The notes beneath the pieces were generated by a model, which made no database searches, was not told where the DNA came from, and was given only the letters and a program-made list of their open reading frames with translations. The translations under genes and the position numbers were made by a program. Below, piece by piece: positions 1 through 9,585 of a stretch of DNA of 64,000 nt. Source of the DNA: Dictyobacter aurantiacus (lineage in GTDB: Bacteria; Chloroflexota; Ktedonobacteria; Ktedonobacterales; Ktedonobacteraceae); NCBI RefSeq assembly GCF_003967515.1, contig NZ_BIFQ01000002.1, positions 868,001-932,000 on the forward strand, given 5' to 3'. How positions within the stretch are numbered: position 1 is the first letter of the stretch; each line of letters begins with the position of its first letter.

Positions 1-715
1 TATCACAATCATCTTCATGACATCGCTGTCTGACACAACCGTCCTATAGTATTCAACTCTGCCACGACACATCTGTCTACAAAACATCTTTCCCTGACAA
101 ACCTGTCCTCGCCATCCGGCAGGTACAAAATGGAATATGCAATTACCTGGAGGAGGGGAAGCACCGCATAAATGCTCCCGCTACAAGAGGCCAGTTATAC
201 TCCTGGAAGCCTTCGACATAATAAATATGCGTTTCCCTGGCTCTTCGAGCATACTATACAAGCAAACAGAACACTTCACAATACACATTTGTACGTATAA
301 ATTCGAGCACAAATACTTAGTTCGGGGCTTGTCGCATCAGTTGGAGTCCGCTATGATGAAAAGAAAATTTTCTATGCAGCATGCATAAAAGCATAGAAGA
401 GAAACGGCGATATCGCGCTGGTCGCCACCAAAGCTCGTGTATGGGTCTATAGTACAAAGGATAAAGCTGTCAGAAACGGCAGAAAGCCTGTTATGGCAAC
501 GCTGGCATGGATGTCAGAGATGACACAGAAATGTCGCGACCGACATGACGGATATGTCCAGAATATATGCCTGACATGACCAAAAATTACAATCTCATTA
601 CAGTATAGTTACAATAAATTCATGCGATAGCATCGCAGCAATACGGTTAAGCTCAGAAATGGCATTTGTGACATGAAAATGACATGAATGGCAATGAATA
701 TTTTTTTGCCTCGCG

Positions 716-792
716 ACTCGAATTTCGAATTCGAGTTATATATTTATTTTAAAATTTATCTTAAAGTAGATACTCGAACTCGAATTCGAGTT
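716..792. repeat. Pair of CGAATTCG palindromes flanking an AT-rich spacer
   Basis: Positions 716-736 and 772-792 carry near-identical self-complementary sequences built on ACTCGAATTCGAGT. The core at 777-792 is a perfect 16-bp palindrome. About 35 bp of nearly pure A/T lies between them. This could be a paired protein-binding site or a cruciform; function unknown. Confidence 0.5.
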
Positions 793-955
793 AACCTCCG
801 CCCAAAGAGACATGACATGGATGTCAAAAGTGTCACATCATCCCACTCCTTCCCTGGTCTGCCTTCCATCGTTCGTGTTTTTTAAACCATAACTCTGCTT
901 CACAAGATCATCACCACCACATGCCTGAGCTTTCGCACCCGCGGTGCTCAGAGTC

Positions 956-1015
956 TTTTTTCTGGTGGTGCAGCAGAGGCGCGGATCCGCGCCTCTGCTG
1001 CACCACCAGAAAAAA
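956..1015. repeat. 60-bp perfect loopless palindrome
   Basis: The arms 956-985 and 986-1015 are exact reverse complements with no loop, centred on GGATCC. A smaller CTGAGC/GCTCAG hairpin precedes it at 926-952 and GCGGCCGC-type sequence follows. The arm scheme (TGGTGGTGCAGCAG...GCGC) matches the interior hairpin of the interspersed elements found elsewhere in the window, so this is probably a diverged or truncated relative. I could not find its terminal repeats. Confidence 0.7.
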
Positions 1016-1242
1016 ACCAGTGCGGCCGCGCATGCGGACGCCTGAGAGCGGGTGTTCGCACGCGCCTTCGGGAATATATCATTGTCATAGACAAGATCGT
1101 AAAAATATCTACAGATGAACATGTGTAGCTTCTAGGTGGGGGTAGTCTAATAACAGAAGTTATCCAAATTTGTAGCATTACAAGTTTGGTGTATTTCGTA
1201 AGTTGTGTTCGTATCTTTACGAACGTTTTAAGGAGAAATTAC

Positions 1243-1473
1243 ATGGCTACAGCAGAATCACTCAATATTGAGAAGCATTTGAAGAATATGCATTGGCCGG
1301 CCAGGCGCGACGAAATCATCGCTCATGTCCGCCAGCAGGGCGCCGACGAGCAGGTTTGCAGTGCGCTGCGCCAGCTGAATGCACAGCAGCAGTACAATTC
1401 CTCCAGCGAGGTCTGCAAAGTTCTCAATTCTGGCTCAGCTGACAAAGCCCAGAGCGGCAAGCGCGACTTCTAA
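1243..1473 (+). CDS. DUF2795 small protein
   Basis: The 76-residue protein matches the DUF2795 pattern: a helix, the block PARRDEIIAHVRQQGADEQV, then a second helix ending in a Leu-Arg-Gln-Leu stretch and a short Ser/Val-rich region before the C-terminus. Such proteins are common in Actinobacteria and Chloroflexota and are often annotated only as DUF2795; the function is not established. I chose the ATG at 1243 because AAGGAG lies 1230-1235, about 7 bases upstream. An in-frame upstream start at 1186 has no ribosome site. A strong terminator follows, so it is monocistronic. Confidence 0.8.
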   Translation: MATAESLNIEKHLKNMHWPARRDEIIAHVRQQGADEQVCSALRQLNAQQQYNSSSEVCKVLNSGSADKAQSGKRDF

Positions 1474-1487
1474 TTTCAGGTATACGT

Positions 1488-1526
1488 CTCCCTCCTTCCT
1501 TTCACAGGAAGGAGGGAGATTTTTTG
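1488..1526 (+). terminator. Rho-independent terminator after the DUF2795 gene
   Basis: A GC-containing hairpin (CTCCCTCCTTCC paired with GGAAGGAGGGAG, 6-base loop) is followed directly by a run of T. It lies 14 bases after the stop codon. Confidence 0.9.
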
Positions 1527-1751
1527 CCCCAAAAATTTTCAAATATTCTCAATAATTTTATTTGCTTTAATACTGTATTTAAACATTTAAAGTATTGAAA
1601 AATTAGATTTTTTTATGTTATGATGGCGTGGTAAGAGGTGGAAGTACTTCGGATGTGTCTGATACTCGTGATCATCACCTGCGAGCAGCAATTGATCGAT
1701 GCATTATGACACACCTATCAAATGGCGGCCTGGAGCAGACTTGCTATTTAA

Positions 1752-3154
<1,403 letters not shown>

Positions 3155-3155
<1 letters not shown>

Positions 3156-3652
3156 TGGCCGGCAGCACAGCGTATTCAGCCACGCCCGACATGTACGAGC
3201 GATTAAAGCTACTCAAGCAGTATCGGCACGTCGCCATCGTGGGGCTCTCCGCCGATCCCTATCGACCCAGCCATTTTGTAGCCATCTACCTGCAGGCCGA
3301 AGGCTACGACATCATCCCCATCAACCCACGCTACGCCGGAAAGACCATTCTGGGCAAGCGTGTCTATGCCTCTCTCAAAGAGGCCAGAGCGGCTGGCGAG
3401 CAGATCGAGATCGTCGATATCTTCCGCAAGGCCGAGGATACGCCACAGTTTGTGGCGGAGGCCGTTGAGATCGGCGCGAAAGTGCTCTGGCTCCAGCTGG
3501 GCGTGCGCAACGACGAGACCAGCGGGCTGGCCCGCGAGGCGGGGCTGATCTTTGTTCAGGACCGCTGTGTCAAGATGGAGCATGCCCGTTTCTTTGGTGG
3601 TCTGCACACCATCGGACTGAACACCGGAGTGATTCTTTCGCGCAAGCTTTGA
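3155..3652 (+). CDS. CoA-binding (Rossmann) protein, YccU-like
   Basis: The 165-residue protein belongs to the CoA_binding_2 family. It has the N-terminal Rossmann start HVAIVGLSADPYRPSH, then YDIIPINPRYAG, EIVDIFR and VLWLQLGVRN, and ends with the family's DRCVKMEHARFFGG block. Members bind CoA or nucleotides in the cytosol; no enzymatic role is established. It overlaps metY by one base and is followed 39 bases later by a paralogue, so metY and both copies probably formed one operon. Its intact C-terminus is the template for reading the interrupted paralogue downstream. Confidence 0.85.
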
Positions 3653-3691
3653 AGATTATGCAAAGCTTGCAGATGTTAGTGAGGAGGGATT

Positions 3692-4081
3692 ATGTTTAAC
3701 GAGGGCAAAGATATGACGCCAGATGTGCTGATCAAGATTCTGGGAGACTATCGTCATATCGCGGTAGTCGGTCTATCGGCGAAGCCGCACCGGCCCAGCC
3801 GCGACGTGTCGGCATATATGCAGGAGGCGGGCTACGATATTATCCCGATCAATCCGCTCTACGCGGGGCAGCAGATTCTGGGTCAGCGCGTCTACGCGAC
3901 GCTGGCGGATGCGGCCGCCGCAGGAGAACAGATCGAGATTGTCAACGTCTTTCGCCGTCCCGAGCAGACCCCTCCTTTTGCCGATGAGGCCGCCGGTGTA
4001 GGAGCAAAGGCACTCTGGCTCCAGTTGGGCATCGCCAACGAGGAGACAAAGCGGCGCGCACAGGCCGCCGGGCTCCTTTAT
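3692..4081 (+). pseudogene. CoA-binding paralogue, 5' part, interrupted by IS605
   Basis: Residues 1-130 of a second YccU-like CoA-binding protein (HIAVVGLSAKPHRPSR, YDIIPINPLYAG, ALWLQLGIANEE) are intact. A ribosome site GGAGGG precedes the ATG. Translation runs past base 4081 into transposon sequence and stops at 4222, so the native C-terminus is lost. The missing end is found in frame at 5977-6039. Joining 4081 to 5977 gives LLY-VENRCIKVEHARLFGG, closely parallel to the intact copy (LIFVQDRCVKMEHARFFGG), for a 150-residue protein. The break is therefore clean and recent. Confidence 0.88.
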
Positions 4082-4260
4082 CATATCGAGCGTAAAACCC
4101 CTTGCTTTAGCTATGGGGATATAAGCGAGTCCTTATGGGGCGAGATGGGGAGCCAAAAGCAGCATAACTCCCCCATGCATGTATGGGCATATGAGTCGCA
4201 CATATCACCAAAGAGTAACTAGATAGTGGCATAATTACTCTTTTTTGCTATAATTTGAGC

Positions 4261-4659
4261 ATGGATACAGAAATTAAAAGGAACTCAAATGTGGTTTATA
4301 ATTGCCACTATCACGTGGTCTGGGTCCCGAAATATCGACGGAAAGTCCTGCTCAATCCAATTGATGTGCGTCTGAAAGAGCTCATCATCGAAACGATCCA
4401 GAAATGGAAACAGGAATGTGTCGAAGTGGAGGTCATGCCCGATCATGTGCATTTGCTGGTGGGATGTGATCCCCAATTTGGCATTCATAAGCTCATTCGG
4501 TTGATCAAAGGGTTCACCAGTCATCAATTAAGGCAGGAGTTTCCTGATCTCAAGAAAAAGCTCCCCTCGCTGTGGAATAACAGCTATTACGTGGGAACAA
4601 CCGGCGGTGTCACCTTGGAAGTCGTCAAACGCTATGTTGAGAGTCAGAAAGGGAAATAG
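4261..4659 (+). CDS. tnpA: IS200/IS605 transposase TnpA (Y1 HUH)
   Basis: The 132-residue protein is a single-domain Y1 transposase that cuts and rejoins single-stranded ends through a covalent tyrosine link. The HUH metal motif is MPDHVHLLV (H62, H64) and the likely nucleophile is Y125 in KRYVESQ, with Q129 as the usual metal-helping residue. YHVVWVPKYRRKVL near the N-terminus is typical. Length is near the family norm, so it looks active. The ATG at 4261 or an in-frame TTG at 4255 could start it. The stop lies 4 bases before the tnpB start. Confidence 0.92.
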   Translation: MDTEIKRNSNVVYNCHYHVVWVPKYRRKVLLNPIDVRLKELIIETIQKWKQECVEVEVMPDHVHLLVGCDPQFGIHKLIRLIKGFTSHQLRQEFPDLKKKLPSLWNNSYYVGTTGGVTLEVVKRYVESQKGK

Positions 4660-4663
4660 CAGG

Positions 4664-5959
4664 ATGCGTACCTACAAATACCGACTCTATCCGACTCGCA
4701 AACAGCAAGAGACGTTGCAATGGACGCTCGATCGGACCCGTGAACTGTACAACGCAGCGCTCCAAGAGCGCCGTGATACCTGGGCAATCATCAAGCACCA
4801 CCCGAACTTCTATGATGAGGAGTGGCGCAAACAAGCCATAAAGGATCATGGTAGGAGTTGCTACGGTCAAATCAACCAACTCCCGGAAGTGAAGGAGGTC
4901 AGGGACGAGTACAACGATATCTATTCTCAGGTGTTGCAGGAGACCTTGAAGCGGGTTGATAAAGCGTACAAAGCCTTCTTCCGACGTGTGCAGAATGGAG
5001 AGAAGGCAGGGTATCCCAGGTATCAGGGACGAGATCGGTATCATTCGTTCTGCTATCCACAATCTGGTTTCTCACTTGAAGGGAATCGGTTGGTTCTCTC
5101 GAAGATTGGGCATCTCAAGATCAAGGTGCACCGTCCAGTGCAAGGGACCATCAAAACGTGTACGATCAAGCGAGAAGGTGATTGTTGGTATGTGTGTTTC
5201 TCTGGTGAAATCGAAGCGAGCCAAGAAAAGCACACACCCTACACAGATGAAGCCGTTGGTATCGATCTGGGACTCTGTCACTTTGTAGCTCTCTCAACAG
5301 GTGACATCATAGAAAATCCGCGCTTCTTCCGTCAGGCTGAAAAGAAGATTACAGGCATGCAGCAGGAACTCGCACGCAAGAAACGCGGATCCAAACGTCG
5401 GAAGAAGACGGTCAAGCGATTGAGTAAAGCCTATCGCAAGGTGCGTAACCAGCGACAGGACTTTCTCCATCAGTGGTCACGTTGTTTGGTCAATACCTAT
5501 GAGACGATTGTGTTTGAAGATCTGGCACCATCAAAGATGAGCAAGGCACCCAAACCCAAACAAGAAAAAGAAACTGGGGCCTCTCTCCCGAATGGTGCCA
5601 GCAAAAAAGCTGGTTTGAATACGTCGATCTTGGATGCGGGTTGGTCTACGTTTATGAACCTGTGTGAATACAAGGCAGCATGTGCCGGTGTTGTCCAGGT
5701 GAAAAAAGTAGATCCCTATAAAACCAGTCAGGTATGCAGTGGATGTTTGCATGAAGGGCCGCACAAAGATCTCAGTGAGCGAGTCCATACCTGTGAGAAC
5801 TGTGGTTTGGTGTTGGATAGAGATATCAACGCCGCCATGAACATTCTTGCTGTGTGGAATGGCCTCAACCTACGTCCAACACCTAAAACAACAAAGAAGA
5901 AAACCCAGGCTCGGACGGAGCCATCAGAGGACGCGCCTCTGAGAAGCCCCCGGCTTTAG
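4664..5959 (+). CDS. tnpB: TnpB RNA-guided nuclease of the IS605 element
   Basis: The 431-residue protein has the TnpB layout: an N-terminal helix-turn-helix/OEB region starting MRTYKYRLYP, a split RuvC nuclease, and a zinc ribbon. RuvC residues are D201 (GIDLGLCHF), E285 (IVFEDL) and D387 (DRDINAAMNI). Zinc ligands are C358, C361, C377 and C380. All key residues are present, so it is probably active. TnpB proteins use an RNA from the element's right end to cut sites next to the target motif. Here that RNA would span the 3' end of tnpB and the right hairpin, with its guide read from the CoA-binding gene. Confidence 0.93.
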   Translation: MRTYKYRLYPTRKQQETLQWTLDRTRELYNAALQERRDTWAIIKHHPNFYDEEWRKQAIKDHGRSCYGQINQLPEVKEVRDEYNDIYSQVLQETLKRVDKAYKAFFRRVQNGEKAGYPRYQGRDRYHSFCYPQSGFSLEGNRLVLSKIGHLKIKVHRPVQGTIKTCTIKREGDCWYVCFSGEIEASQEKHTPYTDEAVGIDLGLCHFVALSTGDIIENPRFFRQAEKKITGMQQELARKKRGSKRRKKTVKRLSKAYRKVRNQRQDFLHQWSRCLVNTYETIVFEDLAPSKMSKAPKPKQEKETGASLPNGASKKAGLNTSILDAGWSTFMNLCEYKAACAGVVQVKKVDPYKTSQVCSGCLHEGPHKDLSERVHTCENCGLVLDRDINAAMNILAVWNGLNLRPTPKTTKKKTQARTEPSEDAPLRSPRL

Positions 5960-5976
5960 CCGTGGGGAGTCGTCAC

Positions 5977-6039
5977 GTAGAGAATAGATGTATCAAAGTC
6001 GAGCACGCCCGCCTCTTCGGCGGCCTGTCGCTGATTTGA
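5977..6039 (+). pseudogene. CoA-binding paralogue, 3' part
   Basis: Twenty codons plus TGA directly abut the right end of the IS605 element. They read VENRCIKVEHARLFGGLSLI, the C-terminus expected for the interrupted gene 3692-4081, in the matching frame. There is no start codon of its own. The stop is followed 8 bases later by the ATG of the kinase-like gene, showing the original operon spacing. Confidence 0.88.
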
Positions 6040-6047
6040 ACGAGATA

Positions 6048-6662
6048 ATGAACTGGAAGGTATTGTTGATCGGCGGCGCTTCTGGCTCGGGCAAGACCGA
6101 GGTGGCGCGCGCGGTGGGATTGCGCCTGGGCATGCCATGGCTGCAGGTCGATGATCTACGGCTGGCGTTCCAGCATAGTCAGGTGGCGCTGCCGGATCCA
6201 CAGGCGACGCGCGATCTGTACTTCTTCGCCGAGACCACCCACGTCTGGCGTCAGGGCGCGGAGGCGTTGCGCGCTGGATTGATCGCCAGCAGCCGGGCGC
6301 TGCTGCCCGCGCTTGAGATTATAATCGCCAACCACATCGATACTGACGCGCCACTGATTATAGAGGGCGATAACATCCTCCCCGAACTCATAGAGCGCTC
6401 GCGGCTGCGGCCCTATGTGGAGCGTGGGCAGTTGCGCACGGTCTTTCTGAGAGAAAGCGACGCGGACAGGCTGCGAACCAATATCGAGGCGCGCGCACGA
6501 GGAACGGCACACATTTCTCCTGAAGAACTTCAAACGGAGGCCGAAGCCAAATGGCTGTATAGTCAGTGGTTGATGACCGAAGCTGGTAGGCTGCACCAAC
6601 CCGTATTAGAAGCACGTCCCTGGGAAACATTGGGGGAAAGGATTATACTTACCAGTAGATAA
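6048..6662 (+). CDS. P-loop ATPase / 2-phosphoglycerate-kinase-like protein
   Basis: The 204-residue protein starts with a Walker A loop (LLIGGASGSGKTEVA, residues 6-20), followed by QVDDLRLAF and later LIIEGDNILPEL, an arrangement seen in AAA_33 and 2-phosphoglycerate-kinase-like proteins that phosphorylate small molecules. The substrate cannot be told from sequence. A conserved Arg cluster (FLRESDADRLRTNIEARARG) could be the lid. I start at ATG 6048; an in-frame upstream ATG at 5988 lies inside the C-terminal remnant of the CoA-binding gene. It is probably co-transcribed with metY and the CoA-binding genes and with nadK, 27 bases further on. Confidence 0.7.
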   Translation: MNWKVLLIGGASGSGKTEVARAVGLRLGMPWLQVDDLRLAFQHSQVALPDPQATRDLYFFAETTHVWRQGAEALRAGLIASSRALLPALEIIIANHIDTDAPLIIEGDNILPELIERSRLRPYVERGQLRTVFLRESDADRLRTNIEARARGTAHISPEELQTEAEAKWLYSQWLMTEAGRLHQPVLEARPWETLGERIILTSR

Positions 6663-6689
6663 AAACTTGAGAGTGCAAAGGAAATCCCG

Positions 6690-7559
6690 ATGAAGAAGAT
6701 TGCCCTGCTTTATGAAGAGTCCCAGCCCGAGACGCTGCAGTTTATACCCGAGTTGACAGCGATCCTGCAAAAGCATAACTATGAAACCGAGATCGTCAAT
6801 CTCAATCAGGAAGGGCTGGAATGTTCCGATCCCGCGTTGCAGAACTGCCAGATGCTGATCGTACTGGGTGGTGATGGCTCGATCCTGCACACCGCCCACC
6901 TCTGCTCCGCGCAGCATACGCCGATCCTGGGCGTCAACTTTGGTCGCGTCGGCTATCTGACCGAACTGGAACCCGATGAACTGGCGCACGAGCTGCCGTA
7001 TTATCTCAATGGCGACAAATCGATCTGGATAGACGAACGCACCATGCTGCAAGCTACCCTCCAGCAAGGAGAGGAACAGCAGGAGTTTATTGCGCTCAAC
7101 GACATGATGATTGCGCGTGGCACCTGGCCCCGTGGCGTCTATGTCAAGACCTGGATCGACGATCAATTCCTTGATACCTTCTATGGCGATGGAATTATCC
7201 TCTCAACGGCCACCGGCTCCACGGCCTACAATCTATCCGTCGGAGGCCCGATTATGTATCCCAAAATCGAGGCCTGCATCCTCAATCCCATCGCGCCCCA
7301 CCTCTCATCCAATCGCGCCCTGGTCATCCCGCTGCAGTCAACCATCCGCTTCCAGATCTCAACCAATAACCAGGACGGCGTCTTCTCCGCCGACGGCCAA
7401 TGGAACTGCGCCGTACAGGACGGCACCACCGTAACCATTCAAAAGAGCAACCAGATCACGCGCTTCATCCGGCGCAAGCCACCGGTCCACTTCTATCGCG
7501 TGATCCACAATCCACAACAAACAAGCGAGGAGCCCCACGCTGGCCAACCCGAAACGTAA
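6690..7559 (+). CDS. nadK: NAD kinase
   Basis: This 289-residue protein matches ATP-NAD kinase, which makes NADP from NAD in the cytosol. The signature LIVLGGDGSILHTA (GGDG at 60-63) binds ATP and contains the catalytic Asp. NFGRVGYLTEL, IALNDMMIARG and ATGSTAYNLSVGGPI are the usual NAD-site blocks; the normal NE of the NAD site is ND here. The C-terminal half is the expected beta-sandwich (FSADGQ). It follows the kinase-like gene by 27 bases. Its stop codon is directly followed by the interspersed 3'-end repeat. Confidence 0.93.
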   Translation: MKKIALLYEESQPETLQFIPELTAILQKHNYETEIVNLNQEGLECSDPALQNCQMLIVLGGDGSILHTAHLCSAQHTPILGVNFGRVGYLTELEPDELAHELPYYLNGDKSIWIDERTMLQATLQQGEEQQEFIALNDMMIARGTWPRGVYVKTWIDDQFLDTFYGDGIILSTATGSTAYNLSVGGPIMYPKIEACILNPIAPHLSSNRALVIPLQSTIRFQISTNNQDGVFSADGQWNCAVQDGTTVTIQKSNQITRFIRRKPPVHFYRVIHNPQQTSEEPHAGQPET

Positions 7560-7560
7560 T

Positions 7561-7737
7561 TTCGGCCCTCGCGGTCGATTTATCCTCGCTCACGAAAACG
7601 TACATTTCGTAGGTTCGACCCTTGCGGTCGATTTCCTCTTCACGCACGAAAACGTACATCCAAACCATCGCGTGATGTTGAATAGGGGGAACGGAATCGT
7701 GGGGCGAGGGAAATCGACCGCAAGGGTCGAACCTACG
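7561..7737. repeat. 3'-end repeat cluster (CGACC..GGTCG variant)
   Basis: Two direct copies (7561-7600 and 7610-7658) and one inverted copy (7711-7737) of a repeat lie just after the nadK stop. Each has a short hairpin, CGACC-CTTGC-GGTCG, followed by ATTT and then a CTCTTCACGCACGAAAACGTAC tail in the longer copies. Copy two and the inverted copy could also pair with each other. The same family recurs at 15054, 24271, 38905, 57632, 58164 and 61481. Confidence 0.8.
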
Positions 7738-7856
7738 TGGGGGGATAAATCATTATATCATGTATATAAATATTGATGACTTTGTAGACGGGTGCTATGA
7801 TCTATTTAGCGTCTTTGATGACGTCTCTGCTCTTGTATTCCAGGAGAGGCTAGACA

Positions 7857-8852
7857 ATGACAGATGATAGATATGCCAATGATCGATCAACACTTCCAGA
7901 AAACCTCGCCTTTTTATCCACATTGATCCAGCAGAAGCATTATGAAGAGGCCCTGGCGGCCTGTAAGCAAGCATTACAGCTAGAACCGGACAATGCTCAA
8001 CTCTATCAGATGAAAGGGGATCTGCTGGCCCGGCATTTTGATAATCCGGTCGGGGCATTAGCGGCATTTGAGATGGCGCTACAGCTGCAGCCGGACAGCG
8101 CCAATACATGGAGGGACAAGAGCCACGCGCTCTGGCAGCTCAAGCTGCATCCAGAGGCGCTGGCCGCCGCCGAGCAGGCCATTCAGCATGATTCAGAAGA
8201 TGCCAGGGCGCATTATTATAAAGGGCTCAGTCTGGCGGAACTGTATCGTGAGAGCGAGGCTCTGGAAGCATTTGAGCAGGCCATCCAACTCGATCCAGAC
8301 GAGCCAGATCCCTATTATATGCGCAACAATGTGCTGCGCGACCTGGATCGCTTTGAGGAGGCGCATGCCGCCTTTGAGGCGGGCGCCAACGCGGCCCAGC
8401 GCCGACGAACATTCGTGATAACACGCTTTCGCCAGCGGATCGAGGCGGTCCAGATGGATGGCATGCTCGAACTGGGCATCCAGCTCTTTCGTGGTGGCAA
8501 TCCAGAGAAATGGGTCGATGAAAAGTATGCGCTCTCCGGCGATGGTTACGCCAGGCTTGAGCGCGAGGATCGGCGTCAACAACTGGCGCGCCACGTCACA
8601 CTGCAGAAAATCGAGCCTGATATGTGCCATGTGCTCTTTACGCTGACCAGCGCGACCGTACCACAGCTCATCGAGCAGCCGCGCAAACAGGACTGGGATA
8701 CGGCCACCTTCGAATGCAGGATAACCCTGGGCGTAGCAGGACAGAGCACTACCTTGATGTTTGAACTACAGGAAGAAGAGATCGAGCAGGGCACGCCACC
8801 AATTGTAGAGGTGATCAAGCATTTCCGTACCCTGGATACGGGCACACGTTGA
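7857..8852 (+). CDS. TPR-repeat protein
   Basis: The 331-residue protein has about four to five tetratricopeptide units between residues 14 and 165, with recurring patterns such as ALAACKQALQLEPDNAQLY, ALAAFEMALQLQPDSAN and ALEAFEQAIQLDPDEPD. TPR units are usually protein-docking scaffolds. The C-terminal 130 residues are not TPR and show no family I recognise. No signal peptide or membrane segment is evident, so it is likely cytosolic. The gene stands alone with AGGAGAGG-like sequence before the ATG. Confidence 0.75.
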   Translation: MTDDRYANDRSTLPENLAFLSTLIQQKHYEEALAACKQALQLEPDNAQLYQMKGDLLARHFDNPVGALAAFEMALQLQPDSANTWRDKSHALWQLKLHPEALAAAEQAIQHDSEDARAHYYKGLSLAELYRESEALEAFEQAIQLDPDEPDPYYMRNNVLRDLDRFEEAHAAFEAGANAAQRRRTFVITRFRQRIEAVQMDGMLELGIQLFRGGNPEKWVDEKYALSGDGYARLEREDRRQQLARHVTLQKIEPDMCHVLFTLTSATVPQLIEQPRKQDWDTATFECRITLGVAGQSTTLMFELQEEEIEQGTPPIVEVIKHFRTLDTGTR

Positions 8853-8933
8853 GTTTTCCAGGGGTCTTGCTTTTTCCTTTGAAGAGCCTGTATAGTATAG
8901 CAACAGAATACATGCGCTTCAAAGGAAAACTCT

Positions 8934-9383
8934 ATGTATAACACTACAGGTCTGCTCATCCTATCAGCCGCTACCAGCCAGACGGCCCTCTGGGATGGAT
9001 CGGCGCGCCTGATCGTTTCCGCCGTCGCCTTGCTGGCTGGCTTCATCGGCGCCTGCTGGATCGCTTACAACAAAAGAGGGAGCGCGCCATGGCACAGCAA
9101 CGCCTGGAATCTTCTCCCATTGGCCGTCGTCTTCGTCAGCCCGGTAGTGCTCTTCCACATCCCCATTGTATTTCTGCTTCCACTCTACCTGGCCCTGCTG
9201 GTCGGACTCTATTTTATGACCAGGCGCGCCTCCCAGCTCTGGTACCGCAATCCCCTGCTGCTGATCCTGCTGGTCCTGCTCATCGCGGTCCTCTTTAAAG
9301 GCACCCTGTTCAAAGTCTTTGTCATCGGAGCCATCGTCCTAGGCAGCCTCAACTTCATCTTCAAAAAACTCTTTTCTCGCTAA
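8934..9383 (+). CDS. Small integral membrane protein, unknown
   Basis: The 149-residue protein is very hydrophobic, with about five predicted membrane segments (roughly 24-46, 60-78, 80-97, 106-122 and 125-145). It has no motif I recognise. The ATG has an AAAGGAAAAC ribosome site. It lies 81 bases after the TPR gene with a possible promoter between (TATAGTATAG near 8890), so it may be transcribed separately. Confidence 0.6.
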   Translation: MYNTTGLLILSAATSQTALWDGSARLIVSAVALLAGFIGACWIAYNKRGSAPWHSNAWNLLPLAVVFVSPVVLFHIPIVFLLPLYLALLVGLYFMTRRASQLWYRNPLLLILLVLLIAVLFKGTLFKVFVIGAIVLGSLNFIFKKLFSR

Positions 9384-9585
9384 AGGGGTCCCAGGCGTGC
9401 CTACACCCTCACCGAACCCTGGTACTACTCTCCAGGCGCGACCTCCGCTGCTTTCTCCTCTTCTGTCCATTGGGACAGGGGAATACTGGTCAATCGCTCC
9501 ATGACCACAGCACGCATTCCTGCGACAATGCGACCAGATAAACCATATACCGCAAATGAAACACAGAAGAGGAGAACATCACCAC

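Larger units (their letters stand above)
1..1242. other. Gene-free leader with inverted TGACA/TGTCA motifs
   Basis: I see no convincing gene here; the longest open frames are short and lack a family signature. The stretch is rich in TGACA and TGTCA words, some in tight inverted pairs (TGTCA-N4-TGACA at 512-525, GACAT/ATGTC at 542-558, TGACAT-GG-ATGTCA at 813-826). A 16-bp perfect palindrome lies at 777-792 and a related one at 716-736. A 60-bp loopless palindrome follows at 956-1015. It may hold the promoter and operators of a gene left of the window, but that gene is not visible. Confidence 0.5.
4082..5976 (+). mobile_element. IS200/IS605-family insertion sequence, 1895 bp
   Basis: The element carries tnpA and tnpB in the same direction. 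Both ends have imperfect hairpins sharing a CTTTAGC core: CCCCTTGCTTTAGCTATGGGG near 4098-4118 and CCCCCGGCTTTAGCCGTGGGG near 5947-5967. There are no inverted repeats and no target duplication, as expected of this family, which inserts as single-stranded DNA 3' to a short target. Boundaries were set by the reading frame of the interrupted CoA-binding gene: the left flank ends TTTAT at 4077-4081 and the right end is TCAC at 5973-5976. Confidence 0.9.

Noticed and set aside
137-388. 83-residue frame in the first gene-free stretch
   Set aside because: No ribosome site, no recognisable motif and composition unlike the other genes.
4255-4260. TTG at 4255 as the tnpA start
   Set aside because: It is in frame, but the ATG at 4261 is the usual choice and no ribosome site distinguishes them.
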